DNA from: Cryomorphaceae bacterium
Lineage (GTDB): Bacteria; Bacteroidota; Bacteroidia; Flavobacteriales; Schleiferiaceae
Direction: 5' to 3'
DNA: 59,271 nucleotides
Assembly: GCA_007116495.1 (NCBI GenBank)
Contig: SKIJ01000054.1
Location: 1-59,271 of the forward strand
Made by a program: the position numbers and the translations under genes. The notes below the pieces were generated by a model. That model searched no databases and was not told the origin of the DNA. It saw only the letters and a program-made list of their open reading frames with translations. Of the stretch, positions 1-8,923 are shown one piece after another. Within the stretch, counting starts at the first letter, position 1, and each line of letters begins with the position of its first letter.

Positions 1-17
1 GCAAAAAAATGTAAACT

Positions 18-371
18 ATGCCAAGATCAGTCAACTCAGTCGCCAGTAGAGAAAGGCGCAAAAGAATCATGAAGCAGGCCAAAGGATACTTTGGTCGTCG
101 CAAAAATGTTTGGACGGTAGCCAAAAACGCCGTTGAAAAAGGTTTAACTTATGCTTACCGCGACCGTCGCACCAAGAAGCGCAACTTCCGCGCTTTGTGG
201 ATTCAGCGTATTAACGCCGGTGCACGCGAGCACGGTATAAGCTACTCTGCTTTCATGGGTGGTGTTAAAAAGGCCAACATTGAAATCAACCGTAAGGTAC
301 TCGCCGATTTAGCAATGAATCATCCCGATGCTTTTAAAGCGGTTGTTGATCAAGTTAAAGCCGCCAAATAA
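18..371 (+). CDS. rplT: 50S ribosomal protein L20
   Basis: Structural protein of the large ribosomal subunit that binds 23S rRNA early in assembly. The 117-residue product has the normal family length. It begins [19 protein letters not shown], followed by the conserved [11 protein letters not shown] and the basic segment [19 protein letters not shown] at about residues 48-66. In most bacteria rplT follows infC and rpmI, which would lie just before the window. The gene is complete and is followed by a clear intrinsic terminator, so it probably ends its operon. Identification rests on very strong sequence conservation. Confidence 0.98.
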   Translation: MPRSVNSVASRERRKRIMKQAKGYFGRRKNVWTVAKNAVEKGLTYAYRDRRTKKRNFRALWIQRINAGAREHGISYSAFMGGVKKANIEINRKVLADLAMNHPDAFKAVVDQVKAAK

Positions 372-393
372 CAAATAAAGGTTTTGATTACTT

Positions 394-426
394 AAAAAGC
401 CCAATCGTAGTGATTGGGCTTTTTTA
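394..426. terminator. Bidirectional intrinsic terminator after rplT
   Basis: Perfect hairpin AAAAAGCCCAATC / GATTGGGCTTTTT with a short GTAGT-type loop, flanked by A and T runs on both sides. It lies between convergent rplT and the sirtuin gene and can serve both strands. Confidence 0.9.
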
Positions 427-518
427 TTTTTGTCAACAGCGGATAATGGTCGAGCAACCACATTCCTTCTTCGCAACTCGTTTCTTTAGAGAAACAGTAA
501 AATGGTGCCTAAAGTGAT

Positions 519-1217
519 CTATTTTTCGAAAAGAATTTTTTGTAATTTACTCACGCCATTTACAGCTGATTCCGCAATGTGTATCACCTTATTTGACAGG
601 CTGTGTTGGATATCTGACGATGGGTCAACGCAGATGAGTTTGCAGTGATAGGACATATAATCTAAAAGACCTGCAGCGGGGTAAACCTGTAACGATGTTC
701 CAATAACCACCAATACATCGGCGCGTTCGATGATTGGAATGGCCTGCTCAATGGCCGGAACAGCTTCTCCAAACCATACAACATGCGGCCGCAGTTGTAT
801 ACCATCGGGTGCGCGATCACCAAGGTTGATGTCTTTTCCGTGTAACGGTACTATGAGATTGGGGTTTTGGCTACTTCGTCCCTTATCGAGTTCTCCGTGC
901 AAGTGAAGCACGCTGGATGAGCCTGCACGCTCGTGTAAATTATCAACATTTTGCGTGATGACATCAACGTGAAACCGGTCTTCAAGTTGGGCTATGAATT
1001 GATGGGCGGCATTGGGCTCAACTTCGTACATCTGTTGGCGTCGAGCGTTGTAAAAACGCAACACCATTTCGGGATTGCTTGTAAACGCTTCCGGAGTAGC
1101 AACCTCGTAGACGTTGTGATTTTCCCAAAGTCCTCCGGCATCGCGAAATGTCTGTATTCCACTTTCCGCGCTGATACCGGAACCGGTAAAAAAAACAATA
1201 TTATGGCGTTTTTCCAT
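519..1217 (-). CDS. cobB: NAD-dependent protein deacylase, Sir2 family (CobB/SIRT5-like)
   Basis: Removes acyl groups from lysine side chains using NAD+, giving nicotinamide and O-acyl-ADP-ribose. Visible motifs are GSGISAESGIQTFR (12-25), TQNVDNLH (88-95), the catalytic histidine in HLHGE (H107) and RPHVVWFGE. A Y56-x-x-R59 pair matches the acid-binding Tyr/Arg of the SIRT5/CobB class, suggesting desuccinylase or demalonylase activity. The four zinc cysteines of most sirtuins are missing between the catalytic His and RPHVVWFGE, which I recall as a Bacteroidota trait. It lies 44 bp downstream of the saccharopine-dehydrogenase-like gene on the same strand, so the two may be co-transcribed. Confidence 0.93.
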   Translation of the reverse strand: MEKRHNIVFFTGSGISAESGIQTFRDAGGLWENHNVYEVATPEAFTSNPEMVLRFYNARRQQMYEVEPNAAHQFIAQLEDRFHVDVITQNVDNLHERAGSSSVLHLHGELDKGRSSQNPNLIVPLHGKDINLGDRAPDGIQLRPHVVWFGEAVPAIEQAIPIIERADVLVVIGTSLQVYPAAGLLDYMSYHCKLICVDPSSDIQHSLSNKVIHIAESAVNGVSKLQKILFEK

Positions 1218-1261
1218 AATCAGAAAGCATTATGTGCTGTGCATTTATACGTATATTGATG

Positions 1262-2593
1262 CTACTCTTGTTCAACAAAGCGAACACCATACTCTTCTAA
1301 TGCTGTCAACATAGGACGATAAATGTCTGGCGTAACCGGTAAGCGCACGCCGGTTTGTTTGATTTTTCCGCTAAGCATCAGTTCGGCTCCTAAGGCCAAC
1401 GGCAACCCAACGGTGTCTGACATAGCGGTTTCATCTGCCGATTTTCCTTCGTAAACCATGGAACTTCGCAATGTATGAGATTTGCCGTTTAAAACATAAT
1501 CTACCTTGTGAAACATAACAATCATGTCGCGGTCATCGGGACGCATTTTCCACTTTTTCATGAGCATATGTTCGAGTATCTGTGCCGGCGTACCGCGCTC
1601 CAGTCCAACGTTCTCATTGCTGAACAAACCAATCCATTCCAACTTTTCCATCAAATCAGAATCTTGTGGGATGTTCATATAATGCATTAGCTTTAGCTCA
1701 ATACTATCGGATGGGTGATACGCCAAAAAGAGGTTTGCAAACTGACGGTGTGTAAGTTTGGCTGTGTTTTCCAATACGTAACTATCATCAGTCATGCCCA
1801 GTTTTACAAACACATCCCAAGCCCTACAAAAGCCTGGTCTACGCAGCGTCCCACGGAAAATTGTCGGCACATCTTCCAATCCGTAGGTTGCTCTGTACTT
1901 TAATGAATCCCGATTGGGATACCCTTCAAACCGTCCGTAATCTTTAATCGTCATAAACTCCGTACGACGAAACAGTTGGTGGTAAGGGATATATTTATAT
2001 CGACCTTCTTGACGAAACTTTACCGCACCTCCTGCACCGGCGAGCACGACATTTCGGGGATTCCAACTAAAAATGTATTGCCATGGATTGTCTTCTAATC
2101 CCGGAGCCGGCAAACCACCTGTGAACGATTCAAAGCCCGTTATTTCCGCACCCTTTCCGCGTAATTCATCCAGCATACTCATCGCTGAAAGATGGTCTAT
2201 TCCGGGGTCTACCCCCATTTCATTGAGAAAGAGCAATCCTTTCTTTTCTACCTCATCGTTCAATGCACGCATTTCTTCCGATACGTAAGAGGCGGTAAGC
2301 ATGTTTTTATTTTGCTCAAGGCAATCTCGCGCTATAACAATGTGCAAATGAGCCGGAACCATTGATACCACCAAATCAGCCTTGGCAATGAGATCACTCC
2401 TCAGCTGGTCGTTGTCTAATGAAAACGCTACGATCTCAGTTCGATTATGGCCGGCTTGTTTTTGCTTGAGCAGCTGCATATCGCGATCGGCAATCGTAAG
2501 CATCCAATCGTTCTTTACGCTATTGTCTTGTATGTATCTTATAAATCGAGTTGCTGAGCGACCAGCTCCAAATAGTGTGATTGTTTTAGGCAT
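1262..2593 (-). CDS. Saccharopine dehydrogenase family protein (LYS9-like)
   Basis: Two-domain NAD(P)-dependent oxidoreductase of the saccharopine reductase family. The Rossmann motif FGAGRSATRFI is at residues 7-17, followed by MVPAHLH near 99 and NEMGVDPGIDHLSAM in the catalytic domain. Its 443 residues match the family. In eukaryotes these enzymes act in lysine metabolism; the bacterial substrate is often unproven, so the reaction here is inferred. The gene starts an apparent two-gene minus-strand unit with the sirtuin. A TTCG-type -7 box lies just upstream. Confidence 0.88.
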   Translation of the reverse strand: MPKTITLFGAGRSATRFIRYIQDNSVKNDWMLTIADRDMQLLKQKQAGHNRTEIVAFSLDNDQLRSDLIAKADLVVSMVPAHLHIVIARDCLEQNKNMLTASYVSEEMRALNDEVEKKGLLFLNEMGVDPGIDHLSAMSMLDELRGKGAEITGFESFTGGLPAPGLEDNPWQYIFSWNPRNVVLAGAGGAVKFRQEGRYKYIPYHQLFRRTEFMTIKDYGRFEGYPNRDSLKYRATYGLEDVPTIFRGTLRRPGFCRAWDVFVKLGMTDDSYVLENTAKLTHRQFANLFLAYHPSDSIELKLMHYMNIPQDSDLMEKLEWIGLFSNENVGLERGTPAQILEHMLMKKWKMRPDDRDMIVMFHKVDYVLNGKSHTLRSSMVYEGKSADETAMSDTVGLPLALGAELMLSGKIKQTGVRLPVTPDIYRPMLTALEEYGVRFVEQE

Positions 2594-2614
2594 TCTGTGT
2601 GTAATTTGTTAGAG

Positions 2615-2622
2615 CGAAGGTA
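2615..2622 (-). promoter_or_regulatory. Candidate -7 box (TACCTTCG) for the saccharopine-dehydrogenase-like gene
   Basis: On the minus strand TACCTTCG, a one-base variant of TAnnTTTG, lies 21 bp before the start codon. No clear -33 element was seen. Support comes mainly from recurrence of this form before other genes in the window. Confidence 0.35.
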
Positions 2623-2662
2623 TAATAGGCTGTTCTCGCTAGCAAATTAATTAGAGTTTGTC

Positions 2663-2802
2663 GGTAACATCCAATAACTTTGTTACGTCTATCTTTATTT
2701 AAGGTGTTAGGGCTACGGTAACAATCCAGCCGATTTTCAATTTATCAATGATTAATACGCGAGCACCTCGTATCAGGGTATTACTTTTGTCATTTGGTAA
2801 CA
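2663..2802 (+). repeat. Three direct copies of GGTAACA in an intergenic region
   Basis: GGTAACA occurs at 2663-2669, 2717-2723 and 2796-2802. An inverted TGTTAC lies at 2681-2686, forming a GTAAC/GTTAC pair with the first copy. The 241-bp region lies between divergent genes, so these could be operator half-sites for an unknown regulator. This is pattern only. Confidence 0.3.
2782..2789 (+). promoter_or_regulatory. Candidate -7 box (TACTTTTG) for the DUF4476 gene
   Basis: TACTTTTG matches the Bacteroidota -7 consensus TAnnTTTG exactly, 45 bp before the start codon. No TTTG-type -33 element is obvious. Confidence 0.45.
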
Positions 2803-2834
2803 TTGGCGGTGTAAACGTTTAGGAATATCTATCC

Positions 2835-3644
2835 ATGAAGTATTGGTTGCTTGTCTTCACTTTAATTAATGCCTCTTTTAGTTTTGCGCAGCGCGCAATT
2901 CACATATACGCCAACGATTCGCTTGCATTTCGTTACGCAACATCAACGCCGGAAAAAGCAATGGTTATTACCGATGTTCCTGATTCGTTGGTATGCATTT
3001 TCGTGAACGTCAACGACCAAAAAATCGCCAAGTGGGTACCCTTCAGTGATGATTTGATGAGTTACGAACTCCGCCCGGGCAGCAATGGCAAGCTCGCACT
3101 TTGGTACCGAGGAAACAAGGGGTGTAGCCATTGTCCAAGAGTTTCCTTTGTTTATGAAGATGCACGCGATTTCATTCCCAGCCCCCCCCCTACTGCACAT
3201 ATTTTTGATCATGTCGAGGTCGACACTATTATTTCCGACACGGTTTCAACAAGTGACCCTTTGATTGCTAAGCTTGATGAACATACAGCTATTAAAGACA
3301 CGCTACTTACCGATACTGTAGAAACTGTTGTGTTTGACACCACATATAGCAATGACTTGGCAGACACCATTAATGATTTGGATGTATGGTTGGTATTGGT
3401 TGAGGCCGAATACGAGTTTGATAAAGTTCGAATACTTCGCGATTACTTTAACGCTTCCAATTGCACCCGAGAGGACGTATTCAAAGCATTGGGAGTGCTC
3501 AACTACGACCCATCGCGCTTAGAGCTATGTAAGCATTTAAAAGATCGCTGTTACGAAAAAATGCGTGAATGGCATATGGACATTGCACAAGAGTTTTTTA
3601 TTTACCCTCATTTTAGATCTGAATTTCAATCCCTTTTCAAATGA
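2835..3644 (+). CDS. Secreted DUF4476 domain protein
   Basis: Function unknown. It has a signal peptide (MKYWLLVFTLINASFSFAQ, cleavage after about residue 19). A linker rich in Thr, Asp and Ser follows (about 115-185). The C-terminal 75 residues resemble DUF4476: FDKVRILRDYF, CTREDVFKALGVLNYDPSRLELCKHL. DUF4476 is common in secreted Bacteroidota proteins. A GCSHCP dithiol motif is at about residue 95. A run of nine C at 3182-3190 encodes the SPPP segment and could be length-variable. The stop overlaps the next gene's start by 4 bp (ATGA), suggesting coupled translation. Confidence 0.75.
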   Translation: MKYWLLVFTLINASFSFAQRAIHIYANDSLAFRYATSTPEKAMVITDVPDSLVCIFVNVNDQKIAKWVPFSDDLMSYELRPGSNGKLALWYRGNKGCSHCPRVSFVYEDARDFIPSPPPTAHIFDHVEVDTIISDTVSTSDPLIAKLDEHTAIKDTLLTDTVETVVFDTTYSNDLADTINDLDVWLVLVEAEYEFDKVRILRDYFNASNCTREDVFKALGVLNYDPSRLELCKHLKDRCYEKMREWHMDIAQEFFIYPHFRSEFQSLFK

Positions 3645-4033
3645 TATACATTCGCATAGGCATCGTATTCGCAGCCACCGCCGTCATTTTAGGTGCCCTT
3701 GGGGCGCATGCATTAGAACCGATATTGTCTCAAGATAAAATGAACTCCTTTTTAACCGGGGTGCGATATCAAATGTACCACGCCTTTGCGTTATTGGCAC
3801 TTGGTGTTTATCACCTACTGATCAAACAAAACATAACGCTGCCGGGAACGCTCTTTACCGTAGGTGTGCTCATGTTTTCATTGTCTATTTACGGGCTCAC
3901 TTTCCTTCCACTTATCAACGTTCCACACCGTTGGCTTGGACCAATCACTCCGATAGGTGGTCTTTTACTCATATCGGGTTGGCTGAGTTGGTTGTGGATA
4001 ACTTTTAAAAAAAATGGAACAACTGTACGTTGA
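3641..4033 (+). CDS. DUF423 small membrane protein (YgdD-like)
   Basis: Inner-membrane protein of 130 residues with about four hydrophobic helices. The family signature LGALGAHAL is at about 18-26, followed by RYQMYHAFALLALG and, near the end, FTPIGGLLLISGW-type sequence (ITPIGGLLLISGW). The family is widespread and its function is unknown. The start codon overlaps the stop of the DUF4476 gene by 4 bp. pckA follows after 64 bp with its own promoter candidate. Confidence 0.9.
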   Translation: MIYIRIGIVFAATAVILGALGAHALEPILSQDKMNSFLTGVRYQMYHAFALLALGVYHLLIKQNITLPGTLFTVGVLMFSLSIYGLTFLPLINVPHRWLGPITPIGGLLLISGWLSWLWITFKKNGTTVR

Positions 4034-4060
4034 GTTACGGTTGATTAGGCGTGTTTGCTA

Positions 4061-4068
4061 TACATTTG
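4061..4068 (+). promoter_or_regulatory. Candidate -7 box (TACATTTG) for pckA
   Basis: Exact TAnnTTTG match 29 bp before the pckA start. A TTG triplet lies 17 bp upstream of it, slightly closer than the usual -33 spacing. Confidence 0.5.
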
Positions 4069-4097
4069 CACACTAGATTCAAAATCAAAAAATACTC

Positions 4098-5702
4098 ATG
4101 AACGAATCACAAAAAAACCAATTGGAGCTGTTAGGCATTAAAGATGCCAATGCACATTGGAATCTTAGTCCGGAACAATTGTCTAAAATAGCCGTGGACA
4201 AAGGAATGGCTAAAGTTGCTGACAATGGCGCAATAGCAGTGAATACCGGTGAATTTACCGGACGTTCTCCCAAAGACCGTTTCATTGTTGAGGATGAAAA
4301 ATCTCGCGATCACGTATGGTGGGGTGATATCAACGTTGGGTTTTCTGCCGAAAAATTCGACTCTCTTCAAGAAAAAATGGTTGCCTACCTCAGCGGCAAA
4401 GAGCTTTACGTACGCGATGCCTACGTGTGTGCGCATCCCGAATACCGTCTCAATGTTCGCGTAATCAATGAATACCCTTGGAGTAACCAATTCGCCTACA
4501 ACATGTTTCTTCGCCCCGAAGAACGTGAACTGGAAAACTTCCAAGCTGATTGGACCATCATCAATGCGCCGGAATTTAAATCTGATCCTCAAGTAGATGG
4601 CACACGTCAACACAACTTTGCCATTTTGAGTTTTACAAAAAAAACCATTCTAATTGGTGGAACGGGATACACAGGTGAAATCAAAAAAGGCGTATTCTCT
4701 GCGCTCAACTTCATACTTCCTACCGAAAAAAACACACTTCCCATGCACTGTTCTGCCAATGTGGGTAAAGACGGTGATACCGCTTTATTCTTTGGCTTGT
4801 CGGGCACGGGAAAAACCACACTTTCCGCAGATCCCAATCGCAAACTCATCGGGGACGACGAACATGGATGGACCCCCAACAACGAAATTTTCAATTTTGA
4901 AGGAGGCTGCTACGCTAAAGTCATCGACCTAAGCGAAGAAAAAGAACCGGACATCTACCGCGCAATAAAACCAGGTGCGATTTTAGAAAACGTTGTATTC
5001 AAAGAGGGTACCAACGAAGTCGATTACGAAGACAGCAGCATCACCGAAAACACCCGTGTGAGCTATCCCATTCACCACATCGACAATACCGTTAAGCCAT
5101 CCTTAGGCGACAACCCGAAAAACGTATTTTTCCTTACTTGTGATGCTTACGGTGTGATTCCTCCTATCAGTAAGCTAACTCCAGGACAAGCAGCATTCCA
5201 CTTTATTTCTGGCTACACTGCTAAAGTTGCAGGTACTGAAGCTGGTATTACCGAGCCGGTAACTGCATTTTCTGCATGCTTTGGTGCTCCATTTATGCCA
5301 TTACACCCAACGCGCTACGCCGAGATGCTCAGCCGAAAGATGAAGGATGTTGGCACGAACGTTTGGTTGGTCAATACCGGTTGGTCTGGTGGCCCTTACG
5401 GTGTTGGTAGTCGTATGAAATTGAAGTACACCCGAGCGATGATTACCGCAATCCTCAACGGTGACCTCGACAACGCTGAGTTTGTTGAACACAACGTGTT
5501 TGGCGTGCATGTTCCGCAAACTTGCCCCAACGTACCAGATGATGTTCTCAATCCTCGTAAAACGTGGGACAACCCCGATGATTACGATAAAACCGCAGAT
5601 GAGTTGGCACAAAAATTCAACAAAAACTTTGAGAAATTTGCATCTCAAGCCAATGATGAAATTTTAGCTGGAGCTCCTAAAGCATCTGCTAAAGCCAACT
5701 AA
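4098..5702 (+). CDS. pckA: Phosphoenolpyruvate carboxykinase (ATP)
   Basis: Converts oxaloacetate and ATP to phosphoenolpyruvate, CO2 and ADP, the entry step of gluconeogenesis in the cytosol. Its 534 residues fit the ATP-dependent class. The P-loop GLSGTGKTTLSADPNR is at about 233-248, followed by the metal-binding IGDDEHGW. GEFTGRSPKDRFIV is at about 51-64, and GYTAKVAGTE and NTGWSGGPYGVGSR are further on. It is flanked by its own -7 candidate and a hairpin, so it is probably a single-gene transcript. Start chosen at the only conserved N-terminal Met. Confidence 0.98.
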   Translation: MNESQKNQLELLGIKDANAHWNLSPEQLSKIAVDKGMAKVADNGAIAVNTGEFTGRSPKDRFIVEDEKSRDHVWWGDINVGFSAEKFDSLQEKMVAYLSGKELYVRDAYVCAHPEYRLNVRVINEYPWSNQFAYNMFLRPEERELENFQADWTIINAPEFKSDPQVDGTRQHNFAILSFTKKTILIGGTGYTGEIKKGVFSALNFILPTEKNTLPMHCSANVGKDGDTALFFGLSGTGKTTLSADPNRKLIGDDEHGWTPNNEIFNFEGGCYAKVIDLSEEKEPDIYRAIKPGAILENVVFKEGTNEVDYEDSSITENTRVSYPIHHIDNTVKPSLGDNPKNVFFLTCDAYGVIPPISKLTPGQAAFHFISGYTAKVAGTEAGITEPVTAFSACFGAPFMPLHPTRYAEMLSRKMKDVGTNVWLVNTGWSGGPYGVGSRMKLKYTRAMITAILNGDLDNAEFVEHNVFGVHVPQTCPNVPDDVLNPRKTWDNPDDYDKTADELAQKFNKNFEKFASQANDEILAGAPKASAKAN

Positions 5703-5732
5703 ACCAGTCTCTTTTTTTAGGTTTAAAGTAAC

Positions 5733-5785
5733 AACCGTAGAAGTTGTGTGTAATTCTTATATTATGCTTAGCTTCTGCGGTTTTT
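5733..5785 (+). terminator. Probable terminator after pckA
   Basis: AACCGTAGAAG pairs with CTTCTGCGGTT (one G-T wobble) across a 28-nt loop and is followed by T5. The long loop makes it less certain than the other terminators here. Confidence 0.6.
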
Positions 5786-5836
5786 AATTGGTTTCTATTA
5801 CGTAATTTTAGGGTTTAATTTTTTTTGATTAAGTAC

Positions 5837-8155
5837 ATGGAAAACACTGTAGGTTACATCCCTTTTTTATTGCTCGGTATACTTTTGTATACCAGTGTTT
5901 TGACGTTTCCTTCAGTGCGAAGCAATGGCTTTCGCAGTCGTTTTAGTCCTCTGGTACCCATTGTTTCTTTTTTCTATTTTTTATTCGGATTTGACGGTAG
6001 TGTACAAACTACAACCGTTTGGGACCACAGTCTACTCCCAATTAGTATAACGTTTCAAATAGATGGTCTCAGTCGCCTTTTTGCTCTATTAATTACGGGC
6101 ATAGGCAGTTTGATCTTCATCTATGCCAATGGATACATGAAAGGCGCTAAATACGTTCAGCGTTTACAATGCTTTTTATTGTTGTTTATGCTGGCCATGT
6201 TGGGTGTTGTGTTGTCAGACGACCTTATCTTGCTGTTTATATTTTGGGAACTTACCAGCATCAGCTCCTTTTTTCTCATCGGCTTCAAGAACGAAGACGA
6301 AGCGTCGAGACAGTCGGCACTTCAGGCGATTACCATTACCGGTATGGGAGGATTAATTATGCTTGGCGGGTTCATCATATTGGGTGAGATAGCGGGAACC
6401 TACTCCATCTCTAGCATGTCTAGTCCCGAAATCATTTCTCAAATTACCAGTCATGGGTGGTTTGTTCCCATGCTCATTCTCATTCTAGTGGGCGCATTTA
6501 CCAAATCAGCACAGTTTCCCTTCCACTTTTGGCTTCCTGGCGCCATGAAGGCACCAACTCCAGTTTCTGCCTACCTCCACTCTGCCACCATGGTTAAAGC
6601 CGGTGTTTACTTACTTGCTCGGTTTTCACCTGTGTTGGGCGACACCCCCGTTTGGAACATTGCTCTAATTTCGTTTGGTGGAGTTACTATGGTGTACGCA
6701 GCGTTTCAATCGTTGTTCCGCACCGATATGAAATCCATACTTGCCTACACCACCGTATCTGCTTTGGGTATTATGGTGTTTTTGCTGGGGCTACAAAGCA
6801 GCGATGCGATTGCCGCCGTTTCGCTATTTATTTTGGTTCATGCACTTTACAAGGCGTCGTTCTTTATGTTGGCCGGGACCATTGATCACGAAACCGGTAC
6901 CCGCGACATCAGTCAACTGGGTGGCTTAGGAAAGGTGATGATGCCGTTATTTGCTATCGGTATACTCGCAGCCTGGAGCAACGGCGGCATTCCGCCAAGT
7001 GTTGGTTTTCTCGGTAAAGACTTAATCTATGAGAGCACACTTCACCATCCTGCTTGGGCATACGTTTTTACCGGGCTAAGCGTAGGTACTAATATCATGT
7101 TATTTGCTGCTGGGCTACTCGTTGGATGGCTTCCGTTTCGCGGCACACGTTCACACCCCAGCGTAACCTTACCGCATTGGTCGTTATGGGTTCCCGCATT
7201 GCTGCTGGCATTACTGGGAATGATTTTCGGACTTTTCCCCTCCATCATCAATAACGGACTCATCAACCCGGTTGCCGATGCCATCGCCGGTACTGAACAG
7301 AACATTCATCTCAAATTATGGCACGGATTCAATACCGTTTTTTACTTGAGCTTAATTACCATGGGCGTTGGCTTTTTGTTGTATAACCTCATTCGACCCG
7401 GTGCAAAACTGCTGTCCTTCATTGAATCAGCGGAGCATTGGGGCCCTAAAAGAATACTTCATGCATTGGCCAACGAATTTGTTGGTGTGTCGAGTTGGAT
7501 AACGATGACACTTCAGAACGGCAAATTGCGTATATACCTCTTAGTAATACTAGGATTTTTGGTTTCACTTTTAGGGTATGTTGTGCTCTCCGACACCAAT
7601 TTTGTCATTGATAAAGAACAGCTAACCAACATCACCATCTACGAAGGGATTACAGTAGGTATTTTATTCATCAGCGTCTTTCTTACCTTATTCTCCGGCT
7701 CAAGACTTGCGGCGGTTGCGGCTATGGGGGTTGTGGGGTATACACTCTGTATCATTTTCGTATTTTATTCGGCACCTGACTTGGCCATGACGCAGTTTAC
7801 CATTGATACTTTAACGGTGATTTTATTTGTCTTGGTTTTGTACCGACTGCCACGGTTCATTCGACTTGATTTTTCAGCCAGACATATATTAGACGGCATT
7901 GTAGCCATCTCGGTTGGTGCACTAATGACCGTAATAAGTTTGGAAGTACTGCAACGCACGCCCGAACGCGAGATCAGTGACTTCTATGCGCTCAATGCAT
8001 ACGTTATGGCAAAGGGCAAAAATGTTGTCAATGTCATACTGGTAGACTTCCGTGGTGCCGACACCATGATTGAGATCGTTGTACTTACGATTGCAGCCAT
8101 TGGCGTCTACAGTTTATTAAAACTCCGTTTGCGGAAAAACGAAAAAATGGAATAA
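5837..8155 (+). CDS. mrpA: Mrp-type Na+/H+ antiporter subunit A
   Basis: Largest subunit of the seven-protein Mrp complex, which exports Na+ using the proton gradient. It is homologous to complex I subunit NuoL. The translation is a run of hydrophobic helices containing the NuoL-like core (LILLFIFWELTSISSFFLIG, FPFHFWLPGAMKAPTPVSAYLHSATMVKAG, LLGKDLIYES-like SVGFLGKDLIYES). C-terminal MbhD/MbhE-like segments (FYSAPDLAMTQFTIDTLTVILF, LVDFRGADTMIEIVVL) follow. The reading frame opens at a TTG at 5825, but the ATG at 5837 is preferred (772 residues, normal for the family). First gene of the A-G operon. Confidence 0.95.
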   Translation: MENTVGYIPFLLLGILLYTSVLTFPSVRSNGFRSRFSPLVPIVSFFYFLFGFDGSVQTTTVWDHSLLPISITFQIDGLSRLFALLITGIGSLIFIYANGYMKGAKYVQRLQCFLLLFMLAMLGVVLSDDLILLFIFWELTSISSFFLIGFKNEDEASRQSALQAITITGMGGLIMLGGFIILGEIAGTYSISSMSSPEIISQITSHGWFVPMLILILVGAFTKSAQFPFHFWLPGAMKAPTPVSAYLHSATMVKAGVYLLARFSPVLGDTPVWNIALISFGGVTMVYAAFQSLFRTDMKSILAYTTVSALGIMVFLLGLQSSDAIAAVSLFILVHALYKASFFMLAGTIDHETGTRDISQLGGLGKVMMPLFAIGILAAWSNGGIPPSVGFLGKDLIYESTLHHPAWAYVFTGLSVGTNIMLFAAGLLVGWLPFRGTRSHPSVTLPHWSLWVPALLLALLGMIFGLFPSIINNGLINPVADAIAGTEQNIHLKLWHGFNTVFYLSLITMGVGFLLYNLIRPGAKLLSFIESAEHWGPKRILHALANEFVGVSSWITMTLQNGKLRIYLLVILGFLVSLLGYVVLSDTNFVIDKEQLTNITIYEGITVGILFISVFLTLFSGSRLAAVAAMGVVGYTLCIIFVFYSAPDLAMTQFTIDTLTVILFVLVLYRLPRFIRLDFSARHILDGIVAISVGALMTVISLEVLQRTPEREISDFYALNAYVMAKGKNVVNVILVDFRGADTMIEIVVLTIAAIGVYSLLKLRLRKNEKME

Positions 8156-8158
8156 CGC

Positions 8159-8569
8159 ATGAATACCATCATACTTAAAACAGCCTCGAAGTATTTACTT
8201 CCACTGCTGTTGCTCTTCTCCATATTTGTTTTGCTACGCGGCCATTATTTGCCCGGAGGAGGATTTGTGGGTGGATTGATTGCCGCCATCGCATTTGTTT
8301 TGCATGCCTTTGCCAATGGGTTGGAAAACACCCAACAATTGATGCGCATTCATCCCGGGTTTCTCATGCCGGTAGGGCTGCTAATATCGGCAATAAGTGG
8401 AATGGCGCCCATGCTTCTCAACAAGCCATTCATGACCGGATTGTGGAAATCCGACCCCGTACCTGTGATAGGGAGTTTAGGATCTGCTTTGTTTTTCGAC
8501 ATTGGGGTTTACCTCGTTGTTATAGGTGCTACGTTGACCATATTATTCACCATATCTGAAACGCGCTAA
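8159..8569 (+). CDS. mrpB: Mrp antiporter subunit B
   Basis: Small membrane subunit (136 residues) of the Mrp complex. The signature [20 protein letters not shown] is at about 28-47 and four helices are predictable. It starts 3 bp after mrpA and 3 bp before mrpC. The separate B gene shows that subunit A is not an A-B fusion here. Confidence 0.95.
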   Translation: MNTIILKTASKYLLPLLLLFSIFVLLRGHYLPGGGFVGGLIAAIAFVLHAFANGLENTQQLMRIHPGFLMPVGLLISAISGMAPMLLNKPFMTGLWKSDPVPVIGSLGSALFFDIGVYLVVIGATLTILFTISETR

Positions 8570-8572
8570 ACC

Positions 8573-8923
8573 ATGGAAATACTTTTGGCCATTACCATTG
8601 GATTGCTTTATGCCGCCGGCATATTTCTCATATTGCGTCGCAGTATGGTGAGATTGATTATTGGACTTATTTTATTGGGCAATGGCGCTAATTTATTGAT
8701 CTTTTTGTTGGGGCGCATTAGCAAAGGAAAACCACCCATCATACCCGAAGAAAGCAAAGTGTTTTTAGATGCCTACGCCGACCCCATCCCGCAAGCACTT
8801 ATTCTCACCGCCATTGTCATTTCATTTGGACTGCAATCCTATGCCATCATATTGGTGAAGCGCGCGTACCGCGTCACCAAAACCGATGATATTGAAGAAC
8901 TCACAACTACAGACGAAATATGA
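8573..8923 (+). CDS. mrpC: Mrp antiporter subunit C (NuoK-like)
   Basis: Membrane subunit homologous to complex I NuoK. The 116 residues form three helices with GNGANLLIF at about 37-45 and DPIPQALILTAIVISFG at about 71-87, the latter being the family's best-conserved stretch. The stop overlaps the mrpD start by 4 bp (ATGA), indicating translational coupling. Confidence 0.95.
   Translation: MEILLAITIGLLYAAGIFLILRRSMVRLIIGLILLGNGANLLIFLLGRISKGKPPIIPEESKVFLDAYADPIPQALILTAIVISFGLQSYAIILVKRAYRVTKTDDIEELTTTDEI

Noticed and set aside
4131-4613. Minus-strand ORF of 160 codons
   Set aside because: Antisense shadow of pckA; composition only mirrors the coding strand.
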